Below, one piece after another: positions 8,062 through 21,200 of a stretch of DNA of 64,000 nucleotides (positions within the stretch are counted from its first letter, which is position 1; each line of letters begins with the position of its first letter). The stretch lies in the NCBI GenBank assembly GCA_963833195.1, contig CAWHXF010000027.1, forward strand, positions 2,170,001-2,234,000. Direction: 5' to 3'. A model generated the notes under the pieces. It was given only the letters and a program-made list of their open reading frames with translations. It was not told the DNA's origin and searched no databases. Both the position numbers and the translations under genes were made by a program. This stretch comes from Granulosicoccus sp963833195. GTDB lineage: Bacteria > Pseudomonadota > Gammaproteobacteria > Granulosicoccales > Granulosicoccaceae.

Positions 8062-8429
8062 CGCCTGCGGATCTCCGGAAATAATTCTGTCGAACCCCGC
8101 CGCCACGACCCCACCCTCGCGAGAAGCTGAAGGGGGACCGCCCTCGGGTGCCGCGGACGGACCGGGTCACGGTCGCGCCGACGCCGCGGCACCGATCCCG
8201 TCGCCGCCCCGACGATGAACGCGGAGGCGGGGACGATGCGGCGTCACGGCGAGGGTCTGCGGGTCGAGACCCTGCAAAGGGCTCGAAACGGGGAATCCGA
8301 CTGCCTGGACACTCACCGGTCACGGGGAACGTGGCGTGAGCCGCGTGCACCACCGCGCCGGGTAGCCCGCAAGCATAGCAAGAAGACGTGACGCTGTGTA
8401 CCTTCCTCGCCCATGAAAGCGATCGACAC
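8062..8429. promoter_or_regulatory. rplC upstream region with inverted repeat at 8148-8192
   Basis: 368 nt without a gene, between rplC (minus) and the nucleosidase-like gene (plus). It must hold the promoters of both. A 9-bp inverted repeat (GTGCCGCGG at 8148-8156 and CCGCGGCAC at 8184-8192) encloses an inner 5-bp hairpin (GACCG-GGTCA-CGGTC), so an rplC leader transcript could form a stem with a nested hairpin. A possible extended -10 for rplC reads TGCTATGCT on the minus strand near 8370-8382, with no convincing -35. Regulation by this structure is inference. Confidence 0.35.
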
Positions 8430-9104
8430 ATGCCGGCCATGGCCATGCGTAGCCCCGCCGATCCCGCGCTCGTCATGCTCGGCGGCGTGCCGGTGCTGGC
8501 GCTCATGGCGACGAGCGCGGAGCACGGTCCGCACCTCGGTGCGCGGCTCGACCCGGTGCTCGTCGGCGTCGGGCCCGTCGAGGCCGCGGTCAACGCGACG
8601 CTCGCCCTCGGCGCGCTCGCGCGCGCCGGCACGCCGCCCGCGCTGGTGCTGTCGCTGGGCTCGGCGGGCTCGCACCGGCTCGCGCAGACGAGCGTGCACC
8701 GCGTGGCGAGCGTGTCGTGGCGCGACATCGACGCCTCCGCGCTCGGCTTCGAGCGCGGTCGCACGCCGTTCCTCGACCTGCCGGCCGAGCGCGCCCTGCC
8801 GGCGCTGGCCCCCTCGCTGCCGGCCGCCCGCCTGTCGACCGGCGCCGACGTCGTCGCGACCCCCGCGGCCTACGCGGCGATCGACGCCGACATGGTCGAC
8901 ATGGAGACCTACGCGATCCTGCGCGCGTGCGAGGCGCACGGCGTGCCGCTCGTCGGGCTGCGCGCGATCTCGGACGGGGACGTGGCCCTCGAGCGCTACG
9001 GCGACTGGGCGGACTGCCTGCCGCTGCTGGACGAACGGCTCGCCGAGGCGGTCGACGCGCTGGCCGCCGATCTCGCCGACGGCGGGCTCGGCCGGTCGAG
9101 CTGA
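8430..9104 (+). CDS. 5'-methylthioadenosine/S-adenosylhomocysteine nucleosidase-like protein
   Basis: 224 residues from the ATG at 8430 (MPAMAMRSPADPALVML); an in-frame GTG 42 nt upstream is an alternative. The PNP/UDP nucleosidase fold is suggested by VLVGVGPVEAAVNATLAL, LVLSLGSAGSH and the late motif MVDMETYAILRACEAHGVP followed by RAISD, which carries the purine/ribose contact Met-Glu and the catalytic-type Asp. Family members split MTA or SAH into adenine and thioribose or ribose-Cys. The next methyl-cycle gene, metH, lies 4.2 kb downstream. Substrate choice (MTA/SAH or futalosine-like) cannot be set by eye. Confidence 0.75.
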   Translation: MPAMAMRSPADPALVMLGGVPVLALMATSAEHGPHLGARLDPVLVGVGPVEAAVNATLALGALARAGTPPALVLSLGSAGSHRLAQTSVHRVASVSWRDIDASALGFERGRTPFLDLPAERALPALAPSLPAARLSTGADVVATPAAYAAIDADMVDMETYAILRACEAHGVPLVGLRAISDGDVALERYGDWADCLPLLDERLAEAVDALAADLADGGLGRSS

Positions 9105-9121
9105 ACGTCGCGATCAGCGCG

Positions 9122-9616
9122 TCACGCGCCCTTGCGCCGCCGCTGCAGCCAGCGATCGAGCTCGTTCGCGAAGGCCTGCTTGTCCTTCGGACCCAAGGGG
9201 GCCGGCCCGCCGCCCGGCCGCGCGTTCTGATCCTTCGACGCGCTGCCGCGCATCGTGTCCATGAAGTCCCGCAGGTTCAGCCGCTGGGCGATCGTGTCCG
9301 GATCGAAGCGCTCGCCTCGCGTGGTCAGCGCCCCGGCGCCCTTCGCCATGACCTCGGCGGCGAGCGGAATGTCTCCGGTGACCACGAGATCCCCGGCGGC
9401 GCAGCGCTTCACGATCTCGTCGTCGGCCACGTCGAAGCCCGACGCCACCTGCAGGCTCGTGATGTTCGCGTCGGCCGGAACGGGAATGTGATGGTTGGCG
9501 ACGTAGACGAGCTGCACGCCCGTGCGCCTGGCGGCCTTGTTGAGCGTGCCGCGCAGCACGACGGGGCACGCATCGGCATCGATCCAGAGAATGGCGGGAC
9601 GGTCGGTTTCGCTCAT
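9122..9616 (-). CDS. YaiI/YqxD family protein (DUF188)
   Basis: 164 residues starting MSETDRPAILWIDADACPVV. The acidic motif WIDADACPV, the block VVTGDIPLAAEVMAKGA and the segment ALTTRGERFD identify the YaiI/YqxD (DUF188) family, which has a PIN-like fold and no settled role. Its 3' end faces the nucleosidase-like gene with a 17-nt gap. The region just upstream of its start (9625-9644) contains a 20-bp copy of the metH 3' end. Confidence 0.9.
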   Translation of the reverse strand: MSETDRPAILWIDADACPVVLRGTLNKAARRTGVQLVYVANHHIPVPADANITSLQVASGFDVADDEIVKRCAAGDLVVTGDIPLAAEVMAKGAGALTTRGERFDPDTIAQRLNLRDFMDTMRGSASKDQNARPGGGPAPLGPKDKQAFANELDRWLQRRRKGA

Positions 9617-9624
9617 GCATCCGA

Positions 9625-9644
9625 TCGTACGACAGCGAGCTCGC
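9625..9644. repeat. 20-bp direct repeat, left copy (matches metH 3' end)
   Basis: The sequence TCGTACGACAGCGAGCTCGC is identical to 13269-13288, where it codes the last residues of MetH (ASSLSYD). Read on the minus strand this copy also gives ASSLSYD, preceded by a Trp two codons earlier than expected, so weak similarity may continue upstream. The two copies bracket the truncated binding protein, the MCP and the CheV-like remnant. Confidence 0.85.
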
Positions 9645-9685
9645 CCATCCGCACTCGGAGGCGAAGCGGCCGCTCGATGTAGATC

Positions 9686-10669
9686 GTGCCGTTCGAGCCA
9701 CCGGGGCCTGCCGTCGGTCTGCTCGTCGGCGACGACGGCTACGAGCCCGAGCGCTCCATCGACGAGACCCTCTACATGATCGAGGACGAAGAGGTGTTCT
9801 CGCTGTTCGGCTACGTCGGCACGCCGACGGCGAACGCGGCGTTGCCGATCGTGCGCGAGCTCGAGGTGCCGCTGATCGGGCTGTTCACCGGCGCGGGCTC
9901 CTTGCGCGATCCGGTCACGCCGCAGGTCTTCAACGTGCGCTCCAGCTACGACGACGAGGCGGAAGCGATGGTGGCGCACTTCCTCGCCGACGGTGCCGAG
10001 AACGTCGCGGTGTTCTACCAGAACGACGGCTTCGGCAAGGCGGTGCTGTCGGGCACCGAGAAGGCGCTCGCGCGACGCGGGATGGACGTGCACGCGAAGG
10101 GCACCTTCGAACGCAACACGGTGGCGGTCAAGGCCGGGCTGACCGAGATGATCGCCGCCGAGCCGGATGCCATCGTCATGGTCGGCACCTACGCCCCGCT
10201 GGCGGAGTTCGTGCGTCAGGCGCGCGCCGCCGGGCTCGGCTCGCGCATGGCGACCGTCTCGTTCGTGGGCACGAAGCACCTCGTCGAGGCGGTCGGCGAG
10301 GCCGGCGACGGCGTGCTGATCACCCAGGTGATGCCCCATCCCGGCGACGACCGGCTCGCCGTGGTCGCGGACTGCCGCAGGCTGATAGACGCGCACGCCG
10401 GCGCGAAGCTCGACTACGTGAACCTCGAGGGCTGCGTGTCGGCGAAGGTCATGGTCGAGGGGCTGCGCCGGGCCGGGCCGAAGCCGACGCGCGACGCCCT
10501 GATCGCGGCGCTGGAAGGCATCGATGCGCTCGATCTCGGCGGCATCACGATCGGCTACGCGCCGGACGACCACCAGGGCATCGAACGGATCTTCGTCACC
10601 GAGATCCGCGACGGCGGCGTGGTGGAGCTCGACGCCCCGGTGCGGGTCTCCGAATCCGCCTCCGACTGA
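9686..10669 (+). pseudogene. Periplasmic ligand-binding protein (Peripla_BP_6/LivJ-like), 5'-truncated
   Basis: 327 codons can be read from a GTG at 9686, but an in-frame TAG at 9680-9682 closes the frame just upstream. The protein starts in the middle of the family: GLLVGDDGYEPERSIDETLY and FSLFGYVGTPTANAALPI normally lie some 70-80 residues into the mature protein. The signal peptide and first strands are absent, so it could not be exported by Sec as it stands. The rest (NVRSSYDDEAEAMVAHFL, VFYQNDGFGKAVLSGTEKAL, DAIVMVGTY) is intact. Such proteins often feed ligand signals to a linked MCP, and an MCP follows after 38 nt. A short functional form is possible but less likely. Confidence 0.75.
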
Positions 10670-10707
10670 CACCGACTGACACCGACCACCCCCTGCCGAC
10701 ACCGACG

Positions 10708-13134
10708 ATGAAGATTTCCCACCGCCTGATCGGCCTGTCGCTCGCGGGCATCCTGGGCACGGTCTCCGTGGGGACCGTGGGGCTGTACGGCGTCCGGGCC
10801 GTCCAGGAGCGCTTCGAGACCTTGTCGGGCCGGACCTCGCCCCTGAACAGCGCCCTGCTCGAGCTGCAACGGACCCAGGAGCGCACGCTCGTGGAGCTGC
10901 TCGGCCTCGCGGCCGCCGAGGACGAGGACACGGCCGCCGTCGCGCGCGAAGCGGTGCGCGTCGAGCTCGCCTCGCTGTCGGCGACCGCGACGCGCATCGA
11001 GGCGCTCGACGGTGCTCGCACGGTCGATGCCAAGGCGTTCGTGGACGCTCTTGCGGACCTCGAGGACATGGTCGCCGAACGGCTCGGCGGCACGGCGCTG
11101 TACCGCACCGCCGCCGAGACGGCGCGGCGCGCCCTGCAGGACGTCGATGACCGGGTCGGCGAGGTCGGCGACGGGGTGGGTCGGATCGTCGACGCGGCCA
11201 ACGCGGCGGCGGCCGAGAGCCAGCTCGAGGCCGATCGGCTCGGGGTCGTGCAGCGCCGCGCGCAACGGACTCAGGGGCTGCTGAACGACCTGACGGTGAT
11301 GGTGTACGCCACCGACGCGCTCTCCAGCAAGTTCCGGTTGGGCCCCCTGCAGGAGCGGTTCATCGCGGCGATCGACGCGCTCGGGCGCGAGCTCGAGGCG
11401 AGCGAGGCGGGCGGACCGCTGCGCGCCGCGCTGCCCGGTACCGAGGCGCTGCGGACCGCGTTCACGGACGAGACGAACGGTCTGTTCGCGCTGCGCACGG
11501 CGATGCTGGAGGACGACCGCGACGCCCGGCGCGCCTACCGGTCGGCGCGCACCGAGGCGGTGCGGGTCATCGACGAATCCGCCGCCGCGCTGGACCTGCT
11601 CGTCGACGACCTGCTGTTCACCATCGCCGCGGAGCGCCGCGCCATCGAGGCGGCGCTGGCGCTCGTCGGCGACCCGGCGAGCGTCACCGGTGTCAGCCGG
11701 CGGCTCGCCCTGCGGGCGAAGGGTCTGGGCGTGGAGGTCGAACGGCTGCTGCTCGCACGCGATGCCGCCGAGCTGGAGGCCGCGCACGACGCGACGGACG
11801 CCACGCTTGACGCCCTGACCGGACTCGCCGCGCGACTCGCCGCCGGACTCGAAGGACTGGGGCGGGACGACCTGCAGCGCGCGGCGGACGGCGTGGGCGA
11901 GGCGCTCGAGCGCACGCGCGCATCGATCGCCTCGGCGTACGAGGGCGTGGGCCGCGGACTCGCGAGCGGACGGGACATGACGCGCAGCCTCTCCGAACTG
12001 AAGGAGATCGCCGGCGCGCGGCGCGAGATCGGCGCGCGCGACGTCGCCGAGATCGCCGCGGCGATGGACGCGGCGACGGCGGAGGTGGACCGCCAGGTCG
12101 ACACCGCCACCGGCCTGATCGTCGGTCTGTCCGCCGCCGCGGCCCTGCTTTCGCTGGCGGTCGGGCTGATCACGATTCGCTCGATCATCGGGCGCCTGCA
12201 CCGGGCGCTGGCCGTCGCCGACACGGTCTCCCGCGGGCGCCTCGATCCGGTCGTGACCGGCGGTGGCAACGACGAGATCGCGCGGCTCATGGGCGCGCTC
12301 GGTCGCATGGTCGCCACGCTCGACGGCTCGGTGCGCCAGATCCGCTCGGCCACGCTGCGCGTCACCGCCGGTGCGGAGCAGATCTCGAGCGGCAACGGCG
12401 ACCTGTCGGACCGGACCGAGCAGCAGGCGAACCGGCTCGGCGAGACGGCCGGCACCACCGCCCGCATCGGCGAGATCGTGCGCGAGGGCGCTCGGGCGAC
12501 CGCCCGGGCCGACGAGCTGTCGAGGACCGCCAGCGATGTCGCCGGACGCGGCCGACACGCCGTGCACGAAGCGATGAACTCGATGACGAGCATCAAGGCG
12601 GGCGCGCGCGAGATCAGCTCCATCAGCGAGGTCATCGACGCGATCGCGTTCCAGACCAACATCCTCGCGCTCAACGCGGCGGTCGAGGCGAGCCGCGCCG
12701 GCGAGTCCGGGCGCGGCTTCGCGGTCGTCGCCGCCGAGGTCGGATCGCTCGCGCGAGAGAGCAAGGAGGCGGTGCTGAGGATCCGCGAGATCGTCGACAA
12801 GAACGTCGCCCACGTCGAATCCGGCTCGACGCTCGTGGGCGAGGCCGAGCGGCACATGGAGGAGGTCGTGGACAAGGTCGACCAGGTCGCCGGGCTCATC
12901 GAGACGGTTTCCGCGTCCGCCCGCCGGCAGGTCGAGGAGATCGGGCAGATCGATTCCTCGGTCGGCAACCTCGGTCAGATGACCCGTCAGAACGCCGAGC
13001 TGTCGGACCGCACCTCGGGCGCGGCGCGCGACCTGCTCGAGCAGTCGCGCGCGCTCGACGCATCGGTCAGCGCGTTCGTGCTGCCCGAGACCCGCGCGGC
13101 GAACGACGAAGCCGTGCCGCGGCGCGCCGCGTAG
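10708..13134 (+). CDS. Methyl-accepting chemotaxis protein with large periplasmic helical domain
   Basis: 808 residues. TM1 is about residues 7-28, followed by about 440 mostly helical periplasmic residues rich in Ala, Glu and Arg, TM2 about 469-493, a HAMP domain to about 546, and the cytoplasmic signalling hairpin with its tip at AIAFQTNILALNAAVEASRA (FQTN from residue 648), then GRGFAVVAAEVGSLA. The sensory domain is much larger than the four-helix Tar type and could be a doubled helical bundle. No C-terminal CheR-docking pentapeptide is visible. The truncated binding protein upstream probably was its ligand partner. No flagellar or cheA genes lie in the window. Confidence 0.93.
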   Translation: MKISHRLIGLSLAGILGTVSVGTVGLYGVRAVQERFETLSGRTSPLNSALLELQRTQERTLVELLGLAAAEDEDTAAVAREAVRVELASLSATATRIEALDGARTVDAKAFVDALADLEDMVAERLGGTALYRTAAETARRALQDVDDRVGEVGDGVGRIVDAANAAAAESQLEADRLGVVQRRAQRTQGLLNDLTVMVYATDALSSKFRLGPLQERFIAAIDALGRELEASEAGGPLRAALPGTEALRTAFTDETNGLFALRTAMLEDDRDARRAYRSARTEAVRVIDESAAALDLLVDDLLFTIAAERRAIEAALALVGDPASVTGVSRRLALRAKGLGVEVERLLLARDAAELEAAHDATDATLDALTGLAARLAAGLEGLGRDDLQRAADGVGEALERTRASIASAYEGVGRGLASGRDMTRSLSELKEIAGARREIGARDVAEIAAAMDAATAEVDRQVDTATGLIVGLSAAAALLSLAVGLITIRSIIGRLHRALAVADTVSRGRLDPVVTGGGNDEIARLMGALGRMVATLDGSVRQIRSATLRVTAGAEQISSGNGDLSDRTEQQANRLGETAGTTARIGEIVREGARATARADELSRTASDVAGRGRHAVHEAMNSMTSIKAGAREISSISEVIDAIAFQTNILALNAAVEASRAGESGRGFAVVAAEVGSLARESKEAVLRIREIVDKNVAHVESGSTLVGEAERHMEEVVDKVDQVAGLIETVSASARRQVEEIGQIDSSVGNLGQMTRQNAELSDRTSGAARDLLEQSRALDASVSAFVLPETRAANDEAVPRRAA

Positions 13135-13169
13135 CGCACCGCCCGAGTCCCTGACCGAGCCCGAGACAC

Positions 13170-13264
13170 GTGAAGGTGGGTGCCGACGGCTACATGCCGA
13201 AGCTGCAGCCGGAGACGTTCTCGGCGATGCTCTGCGCGCTCGCCCGGGGCGAGCGCCCGGGCGT

Positions 13265-13268
<4 letters not shown>
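13170..13268 (+). pseudogene. C-terminal remnant of a CheV-like receiver domain
   Basis: A 32-codon stretch (VKVGADGYMPKLQPETFSAM and onward, ending at TAG 13266-13268) resembles the end of a CheV or response-regulator receiver domain, where GADGY/FxxKFQP is typical and the Lys of the MPK segment corresponds to the conserved receiver Lys. An in-frame TGA at 13152-13154 and absence of the rest of the gene show it is a fragment. It lies directly after the MCP and its stop overlaps the metH stop region. CheV assignment is inference from a short match. Confidence 0.5.
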
Positions 13269-16957
<3,689 letters not shown>

Positions 16958-17006
16958 GGGAGGGGGTCCGGGTCGCGACGTCTGCAAGGTCCACACACTA
17001 TATCAA

Positions 17007-17026
17007 GACATAAGCATGTCCTTATG
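17007..17026. promoter_or_regulatory. Overlapping inverted repeats upstream of metH
   Basis: GACAT-AAGC-ATGTC (17007-17020) overlaps CATAAG-CATGTC-CTTATG (17009-17026) in an unusually AT-rich patch between metH (minus) and a divergent small gene. The spacing, 50-70 nt from the metH start, suits a repressor or activator operator. Methionine genes in proteobacteria are often controlled by MetJ, MetR, SahR or SamR; this sequence is not a clear MetJ box (AGACGTCT) or MetR site, so the regulator is unknown. Confidence 0.4.
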
Positions 17027-17139
17027 CGTGGCTTTGGAGTGCGTGAGGATTCTCCCCGGGACAACACTGCGGACGGCTCGCCACCGCCGCCCGGCGTATA
17101 CCGGATGGCCCGTTCCGCCGCTTCCGACCACCGCCTGCC

Positions 17140-17514
17140 ATGTCCCGTACCCCCACGTTCGTCTTCCCGCCCGCCCTCGCACCGATGTGGACGCCATGGA
17201 ACCGCGTGTTCGCCGACGCCGCCTTCGTGATCCCGATGCGGATCGCCTACACGGCGGGGCTCTGGGGTACCGATCCGAGGCGCGCGCTCGCCGAGGGCGG
17301 CACGATGATCACCGAGAAGCAGGGAGCGATGATGGAGAGCGCCATGGAGCTCGCGCTGGCGCCCTGGCGGTTCTGGTTCGGGCTCGCGACGCTCGCCGTC
17401 CCGCCGACCGGTGCCGGCTTCGATCGCGCGGCGCGCGACTCGGGTCGCAGGCTGGCCGCGCCGTACGCGAAGCGGGTCGGCGCGAATCGACGCCGGTTGG
17501 TCCGCAGCGCCTGA
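17140..17514 (+). CDS. Hypothetical protein, 124 residues
   Basis: Starts MSRTPTFVFPPALAPMWTPW. The middle (MITEKQGAMMESAMELALAP followed by WRFWFGLATLAV) is a Met-rich amphipathic stretch that faintly recalls phasin-like or granule-associated small proteins, but I do not recognise a family. The C-terminus is basic (RRLAAPYAKRVGANRRRL). It is divergent from metH and followed by a Uma2 remnant. A TATACC box about 40 nt upstream could be a -10. Codon use fits the surroundings. Confidence 0.55.
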   Translation: MSRTPTFVFPPALAPMWTPWNRVFADAAFVIPMRIAYTAGLWGTDPRRALAEGGTMITEKQGAMMESAMELALAPWRFWFGLATLAVPPTGAGFDRAARDSGRRLAAPYAKRVGANRRRLVRSA

Positions 17515-17577
17515 TCGTCCGGCGGGCCCGACGTCGGCCCGCGTCGAGGTCCCCGCGACCGGCGCGAATCCGCGCTT

Positions 17578-17974
17578 CATGACGTATCGTTCGCCCCTGC
17601 GTCGGGCCTCGCGCGGAACCTCTACTACCCGGACCTCGTCGTCAGTTGCACAGATCCGAGCGATGAACCCGACGAGTACACCGAGAGTAGCCCGGTGCTG
17701 CTGGTGGAGATCCTGTCGGACTGGACCGCGCAGACCGATCGGCGCGAGAAGCTGCTCGCCTACCATTCGATGCCGAGCGTCGTCGACGACCTGATCGTGG
17801 CGGCAGGATGCCGCGAGCTGCGAGCGGTTCACACGCGATGGGCAGGGCTGGACGAGCACGGTGTTCGGACCCGACGAGGTCGTCGAGCTTGTCTCGGTCG
17901 GGCCGTCGATCGCGGTGCGGCACATCTACGCCGACGTGCCGTTCGGACGGGCGGGCGCGGATATCGAATCTTGA
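17578..17974 (+). pseudogene. Uma2 family (DUF820) nuclease-like gene, N-truncated and frameshifted
   Basis: One frame reads ARNLYYPDLVVSCTD, then PVLLVEILSDWTAQTDRREK and LLAYHSMPSVVDDLIVA, the core of Uma2/PD-(D/E)XK-like proteins with the YYPD and VEILS acidic motifs. Near 17815-17840 the similarity moves to another frame (ERFTRDGQGWTSTVFGPDEV, then ELVSVGPSIAVRHIYADVPF) and ends at TGA 17972-17974. The N-terminal 60-70 residues are missing. So this is a decayed gene rather than a working nuclease. Uma2 genes are often multicopy and mobile in some bacteria. Confidence 0.75.
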
Positions 17975-18062
17975 TCCGCCGGACTGCGCGCGACATGACG
18001 GACCGGTTGTCGACCTGGAAGACGGTGCCTTGGAACGGGCGTGAGAGCATGCGCTGCGCTCG

Positions 18063-18140
18063 CGGCTTCGAGTCAACGCGTGTTGACTGGCCGGCTTCGA
18101 GTCAACGCGCGTTGACTGGCCGGCTTCGAGTCAACGCGCG
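18063..18140. repeat. Three 29-bp tandem repeats containing an 18-bp palindrome
   Basis: Units start at 18063, 18092 and 18121. Unit 2 contains the perfect palindrome AGTCAACGCGCGTTGACT, unit 1 the same with one central change (GCGTG), and unit 3 keeps only the left half before diverging at CGTCGCCC. The array ends about 85 nt before the nuclease-helicase start codon. Spaced palindromes in a promoter region suggest stacked operator sites; RNA hairpins are the alternative. There are no spacers, so this is not a CRISPR array. Confidence 0.85.
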
Positions 18141-18225
18141 TCGCCCGGGCGAGTGCGACGGAGTTCCGCGGCCGCGCGACTAGACTCGGAACCCGGCCCG
18201 CAGATGGGCGTCCCCTCCGTCCCGA

Positions 18226-21200
18226 ATGTCCCGCGCTCCGGCCACCCTCCCCCCGACCTTCCTGGCCACGTTCCTCGGTTGCCGTCAGGCGGCGTGCTGG
18301 GATCTAGCGCGCCGGCGAGGGCTCGACGACGCCCGACCCGACGAGCTCACCGGTCAGGGCGAGCTGATCACCGGACTCGGCGAGGCGCACGAGGCCGCCA
18401 TCCTCTCCAGACTGCGCGCGCACGCCGAGGTCCATGTCGTCGAGGCGGCGGGAGACCCTTCCCGGCGCGAGCAGGCGATAACCGACACCCGCGCGGCGAT
18501 GGACGCGGGCGTCCCGTGGATCCATCAGGCGGCGCTCGGCGGCGAGGTCGAGGGCGGCGGCTGGTTCGGCTACGCCGACTTCCTGCGCCGCACGGACGAG
18601 CCCTGCCCTTCGTGGCCGTGGAGCTACGAGCCGTGGGACGCGAAGCTCGCGCGCCACGCGGCGCCGAAGCACGTGCTGCAAATCGCGCTGTACGCCGAGC
18701 TCGTGGCCGCGATGCAGGGGGCGCCGAGTGCGCACATGGGTCTCATGCTCGGCGACGGCACGCGCGACGGGCACGCGGAGCTGCGGCTGCGCACCGAGGA
18801 CTTTCGCTGGTACCTGCGCCGCATCGCGATGCGCGTCGAGCGCTTCGGTGCGGCGCTGCCGAGGCACGACTTCACCGGGGACCCTTGCGCCGCGTGCGCG
18901 CAGTGCGGGTGGGGCTCGCGCTGCGCGACGATCTGGAGCGCCGCCGATCACCTGTCGGCGGTGGCGGACATCACGCGCGCGCAGCGCACGAAGCTCGCGG
19001 CCGCGGGCATCGACACCCTGGCGGGGTTGGCCGCGCTGCACCCGTTCGACCCCGAAGGCGCGCCGCGCACGGGCATCGCCGCCCAGAGCCTCGCGCGGCT
19101 GGCACAGCAGGCCGCCGTGCAGCTCGCGACGCGCGAGTCTGCCGACGGGAGCCCGCCCGCCGTCGAACTCCTGCCGGTGCCGCACGGGCTCGGCTTCGAC
19201 CGGTTGCCCGCGCCCGACGCCGGCGACCTGTGGTTCGACTTCGAGGGCGACCCGCTGGAGCCCGGCGGCCTCGAATACCTGTGCGGCATCGTGCTTCGCG
19301 CCGACGCGCTCGAAGGCGGGCGCATCGACGGCGCGGACGTGGAGCCGGTACCGGACGCCCCCGACCTGCACTTCGCGATGTTCTGGGCGCACGACGCGGC
19401 GGCCGAGAAGCGCGCGTTCGTCGCGTTCGTGGACTTCGCGCGCGCGCACTTCGAACGCCATCCCGGCGCGCACCTGTACCACTACGCGCCGTACGAGGTC
19501 ACCGCGCTGAAGCGGCTGGCCATGCTCCACGCCGTGCGCGAAGCGGAGGTGGACGGGATGCTTCGCGACGGTCGCTTCGTGGACCTGTACCGCGTGGTGC
19601 GCGAGACGATGCGCGTGGGCGCACCGTCGTACTCGATCAAGAAGCTCGAGCCGCTGTACATGGAGGCGCGCGCCACGGCCACGGCGGACGGCGGCGACAG
19701 CGTGGTCATGTATCACCGCTGGCGCGAGACCGGCGACGATGCCCTGCTGCGCGACATCGCCGACTACAACCGGGACGATTGCGTGTCGACGCGCCGGCTG
19801 CACGAGTGGTTGCTGGCGCGGGCGGACGGGGCGGCGGAGCGCGGGTTGCGCGGTACGCCCGAGGCGGCCGAGGACGCGGCTCCGGAGGGCGATGCGAAGG
19901 ACGGTCGGCCCGAGACGGACGCCGAGCGCGCGAAGCGCGAGAAGGCGAGGACGCGCGCGGCCGAACGGCGCGAGGCGAACGAAGCGCGCGCGGCGGAGCT
20001 CGCCGGCGTCGAGGCGCGGCTCGCCGAGACGCTCGGCGACGAGGTCGACGCCCCCGACCGGCGCGGCCTGCGCCTCGCGCGGGATCTGCTGCGGTTCCAC
20101 GAGCGCGAGGCGAAGCCCGAATGGTGGGCGTTCTTCGAGCGCGACGGTGCCGCGCACGAGGAGCTCGTCGTCGACGCCGACGCGCTCGGCGCGTGCACGG
20201 CCGACCCGACGCACTGGGGCGAGCCCGTGAAGCGCAGCCTGTCCTACCGCTACACCTTCCCGGAGCAGGAAACGAAGCTGTCGGCGGGCTCGGTCCACAT
20301 GCGCGGCGAGGGAGGCATCACGGTGGCCGCGGTGGATCTCGATGCGCGCACCGTGACGGTCACGCGCGGGCAGGCGCTGGATGCCCCGCCGCCGCTCATG
20401 TCCCTGATGCCCGGCGGACCGCTCGACACCAGCTCGATCAGCGACGCCGTGCGCCGCGTGGCGATCGACCGCGCATCGAACGGCGAGCGCTACCCGCACA
20501 TTCACGCGCTGCTGGAGCTCGCGCCACCGCGCATCGCCGGTCGTGCGCCCGGCGAGCCCGTGGTGGCGGAACGCGCCACGTCCCCGGGAGAGCTGCTGGA
20601 CGCGACCGTCGAGGCGGTGCTGGAACTCGAGAGCTCGTGGCTCGTGGTGCAGGGTCCGCCCGGCGCGGGCAAGACCTACACGCTCGCGCGCGTCATCGCG
20701 GCGCTGATGCGCGACGGGCGCACGGTCGGCGTCTCGTCGAACAGCCACGCCGCCGTCGACAACGTGCTGCGAGGCGTGGAAGCGCATTGGGCGGACACGA
20801 TGGGCGAGCACGGGCACGGCCCGTTCACGGGCTACAAGAAGACGTCCGGTACCTACGACAGTCCGCTGGCCGATCCCATGATCGTGAAGGCCGGCAGGAG
20901 CACGAGCGACGGTCAGCTGTACGGCGGCACGGCGTGGTATTTCACGGGCAATGATGCGCCGGAGGTCGACGTGCTGGTCGTCGACGAGGCCGGCCAGGTC
21001 AGCCTGGGCCACCTCGTCGGCATGGCGACGGCCGCGAGGAACATCGTGCTCGTGGGCGATCCGATGCAGCTGCCGCAACCGACGAAGGGCAGCCACCCGA
21101 ACGACTCCGGGCGCTCGTGCCTGGAGTGGGCGGTCGGGGATGTCCCCGTCGTGTCGCCCGAACGCGGCGTGTTCCTCGGCACCAGCTGGCGCATGCACCC

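Noticed and set aside
9122..10702. 526-codon minus-strand frame extending YaiI upstream
   Set aside because: The extension is antisense to the binding-protein gene; the YaiI family N-terminus begins at MSETDRPAILWIDADACP.
16958..17139. Cobalamin or SAM/SAH riboswitch upstream of metH
   Set aside because: The interval is short, and I see no B12-box or known SAH/SAM motif core; only the palindrome is clear.
17975..18062. Short plus-strand frame with DGPVVDLEDGALERA
   Set aside because: Only about 20 sensible residues, no start, no family match; treated as non-coding.
18063..18140. CRISPR array
   Set aside because: The 29-bp units are contiguous, without spacers, and no cas gene is nearby.
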